From positions 1 to 36,695 of the forward strand of contig NZ_JHQR01000113.1 in the NCBI RefSeq assembly GCF_014843825.1: a stretch of DNA of 36,695 nt, given 5' to 3'. Below are positions 14,430 to 22,859 of this stretch, in pieces. Origin of the DNA: Mesorhizobium silamurunense (GTDB lineage: Bacteria > Pseudomonadota > Alphaproteobacteria > Rhizobiales > Rhizobiaceae). The translations under genes and the position numbers were made by a program. Every line of letters starts with the position of its first letter. Within the stretch, counting starts at the first letter, position 1. The notes under the pieces were generated by a model, which worked only from the letters and a program-made list of their open reading frames with translations, had not been told where the DNA came from and ran no database searches.

Positions 14430-15248
14430 TCAGGATTTCTTGGCGCCAAGATCGGGGAACAACTGCATGATGCCCCCAATGCAGGCGAGATAGAAGCCGG
14501 TGAAGGTGATGCCGATCTTGGTGAAATCGCTGACCTGTTCTCCCAGGACGCCAATCTGGTTGTAGAAGCTGGCGAGCGCTGCCTGTGCCAGCGCAAGCGC
14601 GCCGAAGGCACACCATAGAAGGGTCATGCCGAGATTGAGCGGCCTGAGCCTCACCACCCGCACCGGATGGATGAAGTTGATGGGCATGAAAGTGAGGATG
14701 CCGGCGACCACGACTACGGCAAAGGAAACCCATTGGCCCGGTTCGATAACGAAGAGCGTGAACACCACCATGTTCCAGACGACCGGGAACCCCTTGAAGA
14801 AGTTCTCCTTCGTCTTCATGCCGGTGTCGGCATAGTAAATCGCGCTCGACACCACGATGATTGCCGCCGACAGGAACGATAGTCTCTCACCCATGAAGCC
14901 GCGCTGATAAAGCGCGAAGGCCGGGATAAGGACGTAGGTGACGTAGTCGATGATGTTGTCGAGGAGCTCGCCCGACCATGTCGGCAGGATCTCCTTGACC
15001 TCGAGTTTTCTCGCGATCGGGCCGTCGATGCCGTCGACGAAGAGCGCAAGCCCCAGCCACCAGAACATCGCCGTCCAGCGCTCCTCGCTCGCCGCCACCA
15101 GCGATAGGAAAGCGAGGAACGAGCCGGACGCAGTCAGAAGGTGCACGGAAAAAGCGCGCGCCTGCGGCCATGTCACCTTCTTCTTCGGTCGCGGAATCCG
15201 CTCCGCGATTTTCTTGGCCGCTTTCCTGGCTGCTGTGTTCTTGCTCAC
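14430..15248 (-). CDS. pcs: Phosphatidylcholine synthase
   Basis: Pcs condenses choline with CDP-diacylglycerol to make phosphatidylcholine in the inner membrane. It is typical of rhizobia and other host-associated alphaproteobacteria. The 272-aa product has about eight hydrophobic segments. The CDP-alcohol phosphotransferase signature is intact: DGIDGPIARKLEV, twelve residues between AR and G, then GELLDNIIDYVTYV, which is the Pcs-specific spacing. I choose a GTG start at 15248 because it overlaps the stop of the upstream DUF1326 gene (GTGA), giving a basic Lys-rich N-terminus (AARKAAKKIAERIPRPKKK). The overlap implies translational coupling to a gene of unknown function, which is worth noting. 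Confidence 0.93.
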   Translation of the reverse strand: MSKNTAARKAAKKIAERIPRPKKKVTWPQARAFSVHLLTASGSFLAFLSLVAASEERWTAMFWWLGLALFVDGIDGPIARKLEVKEILPTWSGELLDNIIDYVTYVLIPAFALYQRGFMGERLSFLSAAIIVVSSAIYYADTGMKTKENFFKGFPVVWNMVVFTLFVIEPGQWVSFAVVVVAGILTFMPINFIHPVRVVRLRPLNLGMTLLWCAFGALALAQAALASFYNQIGVLGEQVSDFTKIGITFTGFYLACIGGIMQLFPDLGAKKS

Positions 15249-15859
15249 GGGCCTCGCCAATCCAGCTTGCAGATTTCGGCCGAGCGGCCGGCGAAATTCC
15301 AATTGCGGCCGAAGGCGCGCATCTTGCTCTTGTCGGACTTCGCCACGATGATTTCCGGCGCGATCCAATATTCGGAATTGGTGATCACCGTATCCTTCTC
15401 GCGGTCTTTGCCAGATATAGGTGTCACCGCGCCGTCAATGATCTTCGGTATCTGGAAAATGCGCGTCTTGTCACGGGTCTCGTAGGTGATCGGCACCTGC
15501 TCGACGCCGAGGAATTTTCCGACCAGGATCGACAGCAGCGACGTGGTACCGCCGGCCTTGCCGGTGAAGATCTTGGTCAGCGCCTTCACCGCATAGACCG
15601 AGGCGCGCTTGTCGATGAACAGGCCGGCGGTCCAATTGCCGCGGCTCATATAGCCGGGGATTTCCATGATCAAGCCGAGATTGAGACCGGACAGGTCGAC
15701 CTCGCCGAAATGGCCGGCATCGATGCGGAACCCGGCCCAGGTCTGGCAATAGCCCTCGGTCGGCGGATGGCTGCCGAGTGACAGCACGCAAGGGCAGAAA
15801 ACCGTGCAATTGCAGGAGAGTACCAGCTCTCCTTTCATCGCCCAGCTTTGATCCGTCAT
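15245..15859 (-). CDS. DUF1326 domain protein
   Basis: The 204-aa product matches DUF1326. It starts MTDQSWAMKGELVLSCNCTVFCPCVLSLG, with the conserved CNC...FCPC cysteine cluster (residues 16-24) that looks like a metal or redox site. Later family segments are YCQTWAGFRIDAGHFG, LNLGLIMEIPGYM and GNWTAGLFIDKRAS. There is no signal peptide. AGGGGAGA precedes the ATG. It begins 12 bases after the DUF2182 gene and overlaps pcs by four bases, so the three are one operon. DUF1326 and DUF2182 genes are frequently neighbours, which suggests joint action, perhaps in metal handling; that is inferred from the cysteines and the partner. Confidence 0.88.
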   Translation of the reverse strand: MTDQSWAMKGELVLSCNCTVFCPCVLSLGSHPPTEGYCQTWAGFRIDAGHFGEVDLSGLNLGLIMEIPGYMSRGNWTAGLFIDKRASVYAVKALTKIFTGKAGGTTSLLSILVGKFLGVEQVPITYETRDKTRIFQIPKIIDGAVTPISGKDREKDTVITNSEYWIAPEIIVAKSDKSKMRAFGRNWNFAGRSAEICKLDWRGP

Positions 15860-15871
15860 CGAATTCTCCCC

Positions 15872-16765
15872 TCACGCCGAAACTAATAGCAGGGCGGCGG
15901 CCCACACAAGCAGTATCGCACCGGCAACCCGGCTGGCCACCCTGCCGGTGGCCTGTTTTTCGATCACGGTGAACAGGCCTATCAGCGCCATCCAGAAGAT
16001 GTTCATCGCGCCGACGGCGAACATCACCAGCATCAGCGCCCAGCAGCAGCCGAGGCACCAGACACCCTGCTCCATCCCCAGGCGAAAGATGCGGCCCGAT
16101 TTCGCGCTCCAGTTGGCGAACAGGATCGAGAACGGGTTCCGGCATTTCTTCAGGCATGCCTGCTTCAAGCCGCTGAATTGATAGAGGCCGGCAATCGCCA
16201 GCGCGGCGGCCCCGGCAAGCCCGACGACGGGATCGAGCACCTGCCCCGAGGCGGCAAGACCATAGACCGCGAGCGTCAGCGCGGCGAACGCCGCCGAGGC
16301 GGTAAGCCAGGTCGCAAGGTATCCCGCCACCAGAACCAGAGGATGGACGACGGGCTCGCTCTTGATCCGGGCGGTGTCCGCAATCTCGCAATAGGTGCGG
16401 ATCATCGGCGCCGCCGAAGGCAGCATCGCCGCGACCGCCATCAGGAACCACATCAGGACGAGCGCCAACGCCTGCACGCTTGCGGTACCGGCAAGCGGTG
16501 CCGGCGCAAGGCACAAAGCGAAAAAGCGATCGAGGAAATCCGGCAGTGGCAATCGCGGCAGGTCTTTGAGCAGCGCATCACCCGGAGCGCCGCCGGCGAG
16601 GCGGCTTTCGGCGCCGCGAATCGCCGTTGCAGCGAGAATGAACCAGGCAAACAAGATGCCCGCACCGATGGTGAGCATCACGGCAAGGCGTGGGCTGCGC
16701 GCGAGTCCCGCCGTGGCGCGGCCGGCGCGGTCGAGATGGCTGAAATCGTGCTCCTGGCCGGTCAT
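15872..16765 (-). CDS. DUF2182 predicted metal-binding integral membrane protein
   Basis: The 297-aa protein has about seven membrane segments. Diagnostic DUF2182 stretches are LMWFLMAVAAMLPSAAPMIR, LYQFSGLKQACLKKCRNPFS with its CxxxC pair, and VWCLGCCWALMLVMFAVGAMN. Clustered Cys and Met at the membrane face are why the family is described as metal-binding. An open frame extends 28 codons further upstream; I start at the ATG at 16765 because the cytoplasmic N-terminus then precedes the first helix normally, though no good ribosome site is visible. It is the first gene of a DUF2182-DUF1326-pcs unit and is divergent from the hydroxylase gene. Confidence 0.88.
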   Translation of the reverse strand: MTGQEHDFSHLDRAGRATAGLARSPRLAVMLTIGAGILFAWFILAATAIRGAESRLAGGAPGDALLKDLPRLPLPDFLDRFFALCLAPAPLAGTASVQALALVLMWFLMAVAAMLPSAAPMIRTYCEIADTARIKSEPVVHPLVLVAGYLATWLTASAAFAALTLAVYGLAASGQVLDPVVGLAGAAALAIAGLYQFSGLKQACLKKCRNPFSILFANWSAKSGRIFRLGMEQGVWCLGCCWALMLVMFAVGAMNIFWMALIGLFTVIEKQATGRVASRVAGAILLVWAAALLLVSA

Positions 16766-16863
16766 GGCAATCGAATGGGCCGAATCGCCGCGTTGATCAA
16801 GCCCGCCGATCTGCCCTATATCGCATAGAGGCCGACGGCCGCCTATCATCGTGGAAGCCTGGC

Positions 16864-18075
16864 GTGGAGCAGAACGACAAAGCCCGCATATTGGTTGCCG
16901 GCAGCGGGCCGGCCGGCCTGATCGCGGCGCTCGGCTTCGCCGAGGCAGGCTTTGCCGTGATACTGGCCGGCCCCGAGGCAGCCGGCGGCGACCGCCGCAC
17001 CACTGCCCTCATGAACCCTGCCCTCAAGGTGCTGGACCGGCTGGGCGTATTGGACGAGCTCAGATCGCAGGCTGCGCCGTTGAAAGTGATGCGCATTGTC
17101 GACGCGACGCGCCGGCTGATCCGCAGCCCGACCGTCACCTTCCGCGCCAGCGAGATCGGCGAGGAGCAGTTCGGGCTCAATCTGCCGAACAAAATCATGA
17201 TCCCGGCGTTAGCCAAGGCCGTTGCCGCTCACGCCGGCATCGAGTGGCGAAAGGCGATGGTCGGGACGTGGCGGCTCGAGGCCGATCAGGCGCATGCCAT
17301 ACTGGGAGATGGCAGCGAGGTCTCCGCGTCGCTGGCGGTCGCCGCCGACGGACGCCTGTCGCCGGCACGCGAAGCCGCCGGCATCAAAGCCTCCGCGCGG
17401 CCCTACCCCCAGTCGGCGCTTGTTCTCAATTTCAGCCATCGCAGCGAACACGGCTTCATCTCGACCGAATTCCACACCGAGACCGGGCCGTTCACGCAGG
17501 TGCCGCTGCCGGGCAAGCGCTCAAGCCTCGTCTGGGTGGTGAAGCCGGAAACGGCGAAGGAACTCGCCGCACTCGACGACGCCTCCCTGTCCGTCCGGGT
17601 CGAGGAGCAGATGCAGTCGATGCTCGGTCGCGTTTCGGTCGAGCCCGGCCGCCAGGTCTACCCGCTGTCGGCGGCCTCGCCCGGCCGCTTCGCGCAAAAC
17701 CGTGTGGCGCTGGTCGGCGAAGCGGCGCATGTTTTCCCGCCGATCGGCGCGCAGGGCCTCAACCTCGGTATCAGGGATATCGACGATCTGGTTGGAATCG
17801 CCAGCGAAAACCGCGACGATCCCGGGTCAAGGCTGAGCCTCGCCGCCTATGACACAAGGCGCCGCCCCGACATCCTGGCGCGCAGCAGCGCGGTGAACCT
17901 GCTCAACATGTCGCTGCTATCCGACATGCTGCCGGCGCAACTGGCGCGCAGCGCCGGCCTCAACGTGCTGGACAGCTTCGCGCCGCTGCGCGCCTTCTTC
18001 ATGCGAGAAGGCCTGCGGCCCGGCGGCGGTTTTCGGGCGCTCGCCGGCGGCTTAAGGAAGCAAGCCGCGCGCTAA
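16864..18075 (+). CDS. UbiH/VisC-type FAD-dependent monooxygenase
   Basis: The 403-aa flavoprotein belongs to the UbiH/Coq6 family that hydroxylates the ring of ubiquinone precursors. The N-terminal dinucleotide fold has GSGPAGLIAALGFAEAGFAV (residues 13-32). The middle DG motif is LAVAADGRLSPARE, and the C-terminal FAD site reads RVALVGEAAHVFPPIGAQGLNLGIRD, the family hallmark. The start is a GTG with GGAAG 7 bases upstream; the next Met is only at residue 49, inside the FAD-binding fold, so GTG is needed for a whole fold. The gene is monocistronic and divergent from the DUF2182 operon. A role in ubiquinone synthesis is likely, but the ring position hydroxylated cannot be told. Confidence 0.88.
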   Translation: MEQNDKARILVAGSGPAGLIAALGFAEAGFAVILAGPEAAGGDRRTTALMNPALKVLDRLGVLDELRSQAAPLKVMRIVDATRRLIRSPTVTFRASEIGEEQFGLNLPNKIMIPALAKAVAAHAGIEWRKAMVGTWRLEADQAHAILGDGSEVSASLAVAADGRLSPAREAAGIKASARPYPQSALVLNFSHRSEHGFISTEFHTETGPFTQVPLPGKRSSLVWVVKPETAKELAALDDASLSVRVEEQMQSMLGRVSVEPGRQVYPLSAASPGRFAQNRVALVGEAAHVFPPIGAQGLNLGIRDIDDLVGIASENRDDPGSRLSLAAYDTRRRPDILARSSAVNLLNMSLLSDMLPAQLARSAGLNVLDSFAPLRAFFMREGLRPGGGFRALAGGLRKQAAR

Positions 18076-18179
18076 GGCGACGCATTTTGGACCTTGCGCT
18101 TTCCGCCGCGAAACCATTGTGTGCGCCGATCCGTAACTTGGTGGCAAGGCAGCGCTGCGGCATTGAATCGCGACAACGT

Positions 18180-18370
18180 CTACGCCAAAAGAACCAAGCC
18201 GAAAGTCGGGCTCGATTTTTGGCTGCGTGATGTGTAAATTCAAGACCTTAGGCGCCCTGCGCACAAGCCACCGACGGCGCCTCGGACAGCGCATGACCCC
18301 GAAAATCGGAATCGATTTTCGGAAAGGATCATGTGCAAAAGCAAAGTGCTACAGCGTCCTTTGCGCGTCC
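18180..18370. repeat. Rhizobial mosaic palindromic repeat (RPE-like)
   Basis: The core is a long imperfect palindrome: CATGA at 18292 pairs with TCATG at 18329, and CCGAAAATCG at 18299 pairs with CGATTTTCGG at 18313. An AGGCGCC/GGCGCCT pair (18250 and 18276) and a degenerate copy of the core (near 18200-18230) lie next to it. Such elements are scattered between genes in Mesorhizobium and Rhizobium genomes. It fills the gap between the hydroxylase gene and hspQ and may form structure in the transcript. Confidence 0.7.
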
Positions 18371-18404
18371 GAGAGGAGCGGCGGCGCTGTAGAGGGTGAG
18401 TGCG

Positions 18405-18728
18405 ATGAAAACGGCCAAATTCGCGATCGGACAAGTGGTTCGCCACCGGCTGTTTCCCTTCCGTGGCGTGATCTTCGACGTCGATCCGCAGTTCGCCAAC
18501 ACCGAGGAATGGTACGAAGCCATTCCCGCGGAGATGCGTCCGCGCAAGGACCAGCCTTTCTATCACCTCCTAGCAGAGAATTCCGAGACTGAGTACATCG
18601 CCTACGTGTCCGAGCAGAACCTGCTCGAGGACCGGTCCGGCGAGCCGGTGCGGCATCCGCAGATCGGCGAGATGTTCGACAAGCTGCCCGACGGGCGCTA
18701 CGAGCCGAAACGCCACTCGAAGCATTAA
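18405..18728 (+). CDS. hspQ: Heat shock protein HspQ (YccV-like hemimethylated-DNA-binding domain)
   Basis: The 107-aa product is a single YccV-like domain: KFAIGQVVRHRLFPFRGVIFDVDPQF, then EEWYEAIP, then PFYHLLAENSETEYIAYVSEQNLLED, ending in IGEMFDKLPDGRY. In E. coli HspQ is a small heat-induced protein that promotes Lon-dependent degradation and binds hemimethylated DNA. Start: GAGGGTGA lies about 8 bases before ATG 18405; a GTG three codons upstream is the alternative. The gene is alone and ends at a strong bidirectional terminator. Confidence 0.92.
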   Translation: MKTAKFAIGQVVRHRLFPFRGVIFDVDPQFANTEEWYEAIPAEMRPRKDQPFYHLLAENSETEYIAYVSEQNLLEDRSGEPVRHPQIGEMFDKLPDGRYEPKRHSKH

Positions 18729-18748
18729 AAGAATGGACGTGCGGCAAC

Positions 18749-18777
18749 AAAAAAGCGGGGCGCCTGCCCCGCTTTTT
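18749..18777. terminator. Bidirectional intrinsic terminator
   Basis: GCGGGGC and GCCCCGC (18755-18761 and 18766-18772) form a perfect stem with a GCCT loop, flanked by A-run and T-run, so it can end both hspQ (plus) and the IalB gene (minus). Confidence 0.9.
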
Positions 18778-18802
18778 GCATGTTGGAGAAATGCTCCGGC
18801 GA

Positions 18803-19423
18803 TCAGTTGGCGGTCTTCGCCTTGTCCTGCTCTTCCTTGAGCTTCTTGGCGAAGTCCTGATTGTTCTTGGCGACGAAGTCCTGCAGCTTCTTCTGGCGGT
18901 CCTCGATGTCCGACTGCTGCAGCGGCGGACCGTCATAGGCGCCGCTGAAGCCGGTCAACGCGACCTTGATCGGGTTCGGCTGGTTCTGGAAATTGACCGA
19001 GGTGAGCGTGATCTGCTGGCCCTTCTTGAAGGACGCGACAAGCTGGTCGGTCAGCGGCACTTCGGCCACGCAGCGGTCCGGGAAGCAGATCACGTAGTCG
19101 AGTTTCTGCGCCTTGCCGGCATCGATCTGCAGGCCGATGCCGGGAGGCACGAGGCGGCCGGTCGGGACCGTCACCTGGAACACCTTGCGGTTCACCTTGC
19201 CCTTGAGCTCGATCAGGCTGACGCCGGTGACGAGCTGGCCATTGCCGGCGGTGACGATGTTCTGGACGTTGCAGATGTCGACGTCTTCCTGCTTGGTGCA
19301 GGCCTTGAACCAGCCCTGCGGAATCTGCGGCTGCTGCTGCGCGGAGGCGGTGAAAAGCCCGGCGCCCAGAACGCCGACCACGCCTGCGGCCAGCACCGAA
19401 AGGCGATACGCGTTGCTCGTCAT
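18803..19423 (-). CDS. Invasion-associated locus B (IalB) family protein
   Basis: The 206-aa product begins with a signal peptide (residues 1-28, ending TASAQ). An IalB domain follows: GWFKACTKQEDVDICNVQNI, TGRLVPPGIGLQIDAGKAQ, DYVICFPDRCVAEVPLTDQLVASFKKGQQ and VALTGFSGAYDG. Four cysteines in the usual positions probably form two disulfides. The C-terminus (about 175-206) is Lys/Gln/Glu-rich and helical. IalB was named for erythrocyte invasion in Bartonella; in free-living rhizobia the family is widespread and its role is unclear. The frame remains open upstream, but AGAGGAAAG and the signal peptide place the start at 19423. It is divergent from the binding-protein gene. Confidence 0.9.
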   Translation of the reverse strand: MTSNAYRLSVLAAGVVGVLGAGLFTASAQQQPQIPQGWFKACTKQEDVDICNVQNIVTAGNGQLVTGVSLIELKGKVNRKVFQVTVPTGRLVPPGIGLQIDAGKAQKLDYVICFPDRCVAEVPLTDQLVASFKKGQQITLTSVNFQNQPNPIKVALTGFSGAYDGPPLQQSDIEDRQKKLQDFVAKNNQDFAKKLKEEQDKAKTAN

Positions 19424-19719
19424 ATGGTGCACTTTCCTCTCAAATGATCCCGGGGAACCGGCTTCTTGGTGCCGTGTGGTCCCGCTACCTGTTGCCCAAA
19501 TGAGGCAACAGCATGACTTCGGAGCGCGTGTTACACTGCCAGCGGCGCCGAATCCAGCCCGGTTTCCGCGATTTCTTCCTGGTTTCTCCTCCCTGGACGA
19601 TCCTCGATTGGCAATGAGTTGGCTGAACCCAATTTCCACCGGTGCGCGCCGATTCAATCGGCTGGCGAAATGCTCTAGGGTGCGTGCCGAATCACAAGCC
19701 GCCCGGCAAGGAGACGGTC

Positions 19720-21540
19720 ATGGACCGCGTTCTCGTTCGGCTGATCGCCGCGACCTCGTTTCTGGCCCTCTCGCTGCTTCCGGCTTTGTCGGAACCGAAG
19801 CACGGCATCGCCATGCAGGGCGAGCCGGCGTTGCCCGCCGATTATTCACATTTCGACTACGTCAATCCCGATGCACCGAAGGGCGGCAGCGTCACCTACT
19901 GCGTCGTCGGCAGTTTCGACAATCTCAACCCCTTCATCCTGAAGAGTCTGCGCACCACTGCGCGCGGCATGATCGACACGGTCTACGGCAACCTCGTCTT
20001 CGAGCCGTTGATGCACCGCAATTACAACGAGCCGTTCAGCCTCTACGGCCTGCTCGCCGATAGCGCCGACATGGATCCCGAGCGCAAGAGCATCGAGTTC
20101 CATCTCAATCCCAAGGCCAAATGGTCGGACGGCCAGCCGGTGACGCCGGAGGATGTGCTGTTCACCTACGATGTCTTCACCGACAAGGGCCGCCCGCCGT
20201 TCAGCGATCGCATGAGCATGATCGCCAAGCTGGAGAAGACCGGCGACCACAGCGTGAAATTCACCTTCAACGACAAGGCCAATCGCGAATTCCCGCTGAT
20301 CATCGCGCTGACGCCGATCATCCCCAAGCACGCCTTCGACAAGGACACCTTCGACAAGACCACGTTGAAGCCGCTGATCGGCAGCGGCCCCTACACCGTG
20401 GACAAGGTGCAGCCCGGGCAGCGCATCGTCTTCAAGCGCAATCCCAATTACTGGGGCAAGGATATCCCCTCGAAGCGCGGCTTCGACAATTTCGATCAGA
20501 TCACCATCGAGTATTTCCTCAACGCCAACGCCAAGACGGAAGCGTTCAAGAAAGGCATCTGCGCCCTCGACGACGAGACCGATCCGGTCAAGCGCGACCG
20601 CGATGTCGACTTCCCGGCCTTCCGCAAGGGTGATGTGAAGCAGGAATATTTCGACACCGGCATTCCTCCCGTGGTGACGGGATTCCTGTTCAACACCAGG
20701 CTGCCTAAGTTTTCCAATCCGGTCGTGCGGCGGGCGCTCGGCATGCTCTACGACTTCGAGTGGGCGAACAAGAACCTGTTCGCCAGCAAGTTCAACCGCA
20801 CCATGAGCTTCTGGCAGAACTCCGAGCTGTCCGCGCTCGGCCATCCGGCCGACGACCGCGAAAAGGCCCTGCTTGCCCCCTACCCCGGCCGCGTGCCGGC
20901 TGAGGTGATGGACGGCACCTGGCGGCCGCCGGTCACCGACGGCTCCGGCCAGGACCGCAAGGTGCTGCGAGCAGCCTTCGAGATGCTGAAAGGCGCCGGC
21001 TATCATGTAGAGGACGGCCGGATGCTCGATCCTGAAGGGAATCCCTTCGGCTTCGAAATCATGACGTCATCGCAGGACGAGGAGCGGCTTGCGGCTCTCT
21101 ATCAGCGCACGCTGGAGAAGATCGGCATCGATGTCACCATCCGCAGCCTCGACGGCGACCAGATCCAGTCGCGCAAGCAGCGGTTCGACTTCGAGGTTCT
21201 GATCGGCACAAGCGGCTTCAACAATTCGCTGTCGCCCGGCAGCGAGCAGGTCGGGCGCTGGGGATCTGTCGCGGCCAGGCAGGAGGGCTCGTTCAACCTG
21301 GCGGGCGTTGCCGACCCCGCGGTCGACGCGGCGATCAACGCGATGTTGAATGCCCGCGCCAAGGAAGACTATGTCGCCGCGGTGCGCGTTCTCGATCGGC
21401 TGCTGATCTCCGGCAACTACATCGTGCCCATGCAATACAACACGCAGCAGTGGGTTGCTTACTGGAGCTACCTGGAACATCCGCAAAAGACCCCCATATT
21501 CGGCTATCAGCTGCCGGCATGGTGGCGAAAGCCCAACTGA
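19720..21540 (+). CDS. Family 5 extracellular solute-binding protein (YejA-like)
   Basis: The 606-aa protein has a signal peptide (MDRVLVRLIAATSFLALSLLPALS) and an SBP_bac_5 domain. Features closest to YejA-type proteins are HFDYVNPDAPKGGSVTYCVVGSFDNLNPF at the N-terminus, SDGQPVTPEDVLFTYD, and KPLIGSGPYTVDKVQPGQRIVFKRNPNYWG. YejA homologues bind oligopeptides, including microcin C, or murein-derived peptides for an ABC importer. No permease or ATPase genes are adjacent, so it must share a transporter encoded elsewhere. AAGGAGA precedes the ATG and a signal peptide begins there, so upstream in-frame Mets are rejected. A DsbA-like gene follows 39 bases downstream. Confidence 0.9.
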   Translation: MDRVLVRLIAATSFLALSLLPALSEPKHGIAMQGEPALPADYSHFDYVNPDAPKGGSVTYCVVGSFDNLNPFILKSLRTTARGMIDTVYGNLVFEPLMHRNYNEPFSLYGLLADSADMDPERKSIEFHLNPKAKWSDGQPVTPEDVLFTYDVFTDKGRPPFSDRMSMIAKLEKTGDHSVKFTFNDKANREFPLIIALTPIIPKHAFDKDTFDKTTLKPLIGSGPYTVDKVQPGQRIVFKRNPNYWGKDIPSKRGFDNFDQITIEYFLNANAKTEAFKKGICALDDETDPVKRDRDVDFPAFRKGDVKQEYFDTGIPPVVTGFLFNTRLPKFSNPVVRRALGMLYDFEWANKNLFASKFNRTMSFWQNSELSALGHPADDREKALLAPYPGRVPAEVMDGTWRPPVTDGSGQDRKVLRAAFEMLKGAGYHVEDGRMLDPEGNPFGFEIMTSSQDEERLAALYQRTLEKIGIDVTIRSLDGDQIQSRKQRFDFEVLIGTSGFNNSLSPGSEQVGRWGSVAARQEGSFNLAGVADPAVDAAINAMLNARAKEDYVAAVRVLDRLLISGNYIVPMQYNTQQWVAYWSYLEHPQKTPIFGYQLPAWWRKPN

Positions 21541-21579
21541 CGAAACCCCACCGGACACGGATCAAGCAAGGAGACGAGC

Positions 21580-22260
21580 ATGAGCGCCGAGAACTCCATC
21601 ACCGTCGATGTGGTGTCCGATGTGGTCTGCCCCTGGTGCTTCATCGGCCAGAAGCGGTTGGATACGGCGATCGCCGCTGCCGGCGATGTCAACGTGCATG
21701 TGCGCTGGCGGCCGTTTCAGCTCGATCCGACCATTCCGCAAGGCGGCATGGATCGCCGTGAATACATGCTGGGCAAATTCGGCAGCGAGGAGCGCATCCG
21801 CCAGATCCATGCGCGCATAGAACCGCTCGGCGAAGCGGAAGGCATCCATTTCGCCTTCGGCGCCATCAAGGTCGCGCCCAACACGTTGGACGCGCACCGC
21901 GTCATCCGCTGGGCGGGCGCCGCCGGCGAGGACGTGCAGAATCGTCTCGTGCGTCGCCTCTTCCAGCTGAATTTCGAGGAAGGCGCCAATCTTGGTGACC
22001 ACGCCGTGCTGGCCGAGGCCGCCCGCGAGGCCGGCATGGACGCTTCGGTGGTCGAGACGCTGTTGCCGACCGACGCCGATGTCGACGCCGTGCGCAACGA
22101 GATCGCCACCGCCTCGCGCATGGGCATCACCGGCGTGCCCTGCTTCCTGCTCGAAGGCAAATATGCCGTGATGGGCGCGCAGGACGCCGACACGCTTGCC
22201 GACGCAATCCGCCAGGTCGCTCAGGCCAAGGCGCGCGGCGAGCTGGAAACGGCGGGCTGA
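21580..22260 (+). CDS. DsbA-family oxidoreductase (FrnE-like)
   Basis: The 226-aa protein is a thioredoxin-fold DsbA-like oxidoreductase of the cytoplasmic FrnE/2-hydroxychromene isomerase-like branch. The active site is C17-P-W-C20 in SDVVCPWCFIGQKRL. The helical insert covers about residues 70-160, and the fold resumes with GITGVPCFLLEGKYAVMGAQ, which contains the conserved cis-proline. There is no signal peptide, so it acts in the cytoplasm. AAGGAGA lies before the ATG. It is probably cotranscribed with the solute-binding protein gene; no functional link is obvious. Confidence 0.92.
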   Translation: MSAENSITVDVVSDVVCPWCFIGQKRLDTAIAAAGDVNVHVRWRPFQLDPTIPQGGMDRREYMLGKFGSEERIRQIHARIEPLGEAEGIHFAFGAIKVAPNTLDAHRVIRWAGAAGEDVQNRLVRRLFQLNFEEGANLGDHAVLAEAAREAGMDASVVETLLPTDADVDAVRNEIATASRMGITGVPCFLLEGKYAVMGAQDADTLADAIRQVAQAKARGELETAG

Positions 22261-22417
22261 GCATGTCTCCCGAAACTGGGACCCGGTTTCGGGACAAAGA
22301 CATGCGTAAATCAAAAACCTAAAGCGCACGGAGCGAATCTGGAAGATCGCGACGCGCGCTTTAGAGCAATTCCAGGAAAAGTGTGAAACGGTTTTCCGTC
22401 CGGAATTGCGTCAAAAC
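22261..22417. repeat. Composite of three adjacent palindromes (rhizobial mosaic repeat)
   Basis: Three nested inverted repeats follow each other directly. The first pairs GCATGTCT with AGACATGC (22261, 22298) and CCCGAAAC with GTTTCGGG (22269, 22286). The second pairs AAAGCGC with GCGCTTT (22321, 22356). The third pairs GCAATTCC with GGAATTGC (22366, 22402) and GGAAAA with TTTTCC (22375, 22392). Such modular palindromes are common between genes in Mesorhizobium. It begins directly after the DsbA-like stop codon and so forms the 3' end of that transcript. Confidence 0.75.
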
Positions 22418-22424
22418 ACTGTGT

Positions 22425-22859
22425 CTACTTTACCGTCACCTTCGCCTTGCTGACGAAGAAGCCGTGGCCGCTGCTGCTCGTGCAGGTCAATCCTTTCGTC
22501 GACGACAGGCAAGTGAATGACCCCTTGCTCCAGCTGTTGCCGTAGCCAAGCTTGGTCGCGTCGCCGCAGCAGCCCTGCTCGCCGGGGTTCTTGATCAGTG
22601 TCGCCTGTCCCTTCGGCCCCAGGATCACGGTCACATAGCTCGGCTCGACACGGGAACAGGAAAGCTCCGGTCCGCCGTCCTGCGGTTGGTAGGTGCTGGT
22701 GCCGCCCTTCGGCGTGTAGATGCAGCCGATATTGCCGGACGGCGTGTTGAATTCGACCTGGCCTTCGGCGCTCGCCGGGATCGTCTGATTGCCGGCATGT
22801 GCCTGCGGCAGCCAGGCGAAGGCCGCGAGCACCGCGGCTGAAAAGATCCGTGCAGACAT
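22425..22859 (-). CDS. Exported hypothetical protein with FNTPSGNIGC motif (DUF6636-like)
   Basis: The 144-aa product starts with a signal peptide (MSARIFSAAVLAAFAWLPQAHA). The mature part contains VEFNTPSGNIGCIYTPKGG, a pattern seen in DUF6636-type exported proteins, and six cysteines in all, including GEQGCCGDATKLGYG and two late ones, suggesting a disulfide-stabilised beta-rich domain. GAGGGGGG lies before the ATG at 22859, which I prefer over a Met 11 codons upstream. The family assignment rests on this motif alone. Function unknown; periplasmic. Confidence 0.75.
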   Translation of the reverse strand: MSARIFSAAVLAAFAWLPQAHAGNQTIPASAEGQVEFNTPSGNIGCIYTPKGGTSTYQPQDGGPELSCSRVEPSYVTVILGPKGQATLIKNPGEQGCCGDATKLGYGNSWSKGSFTCLSSTKGLTCTSSSGHGFFVSKAKVTVK

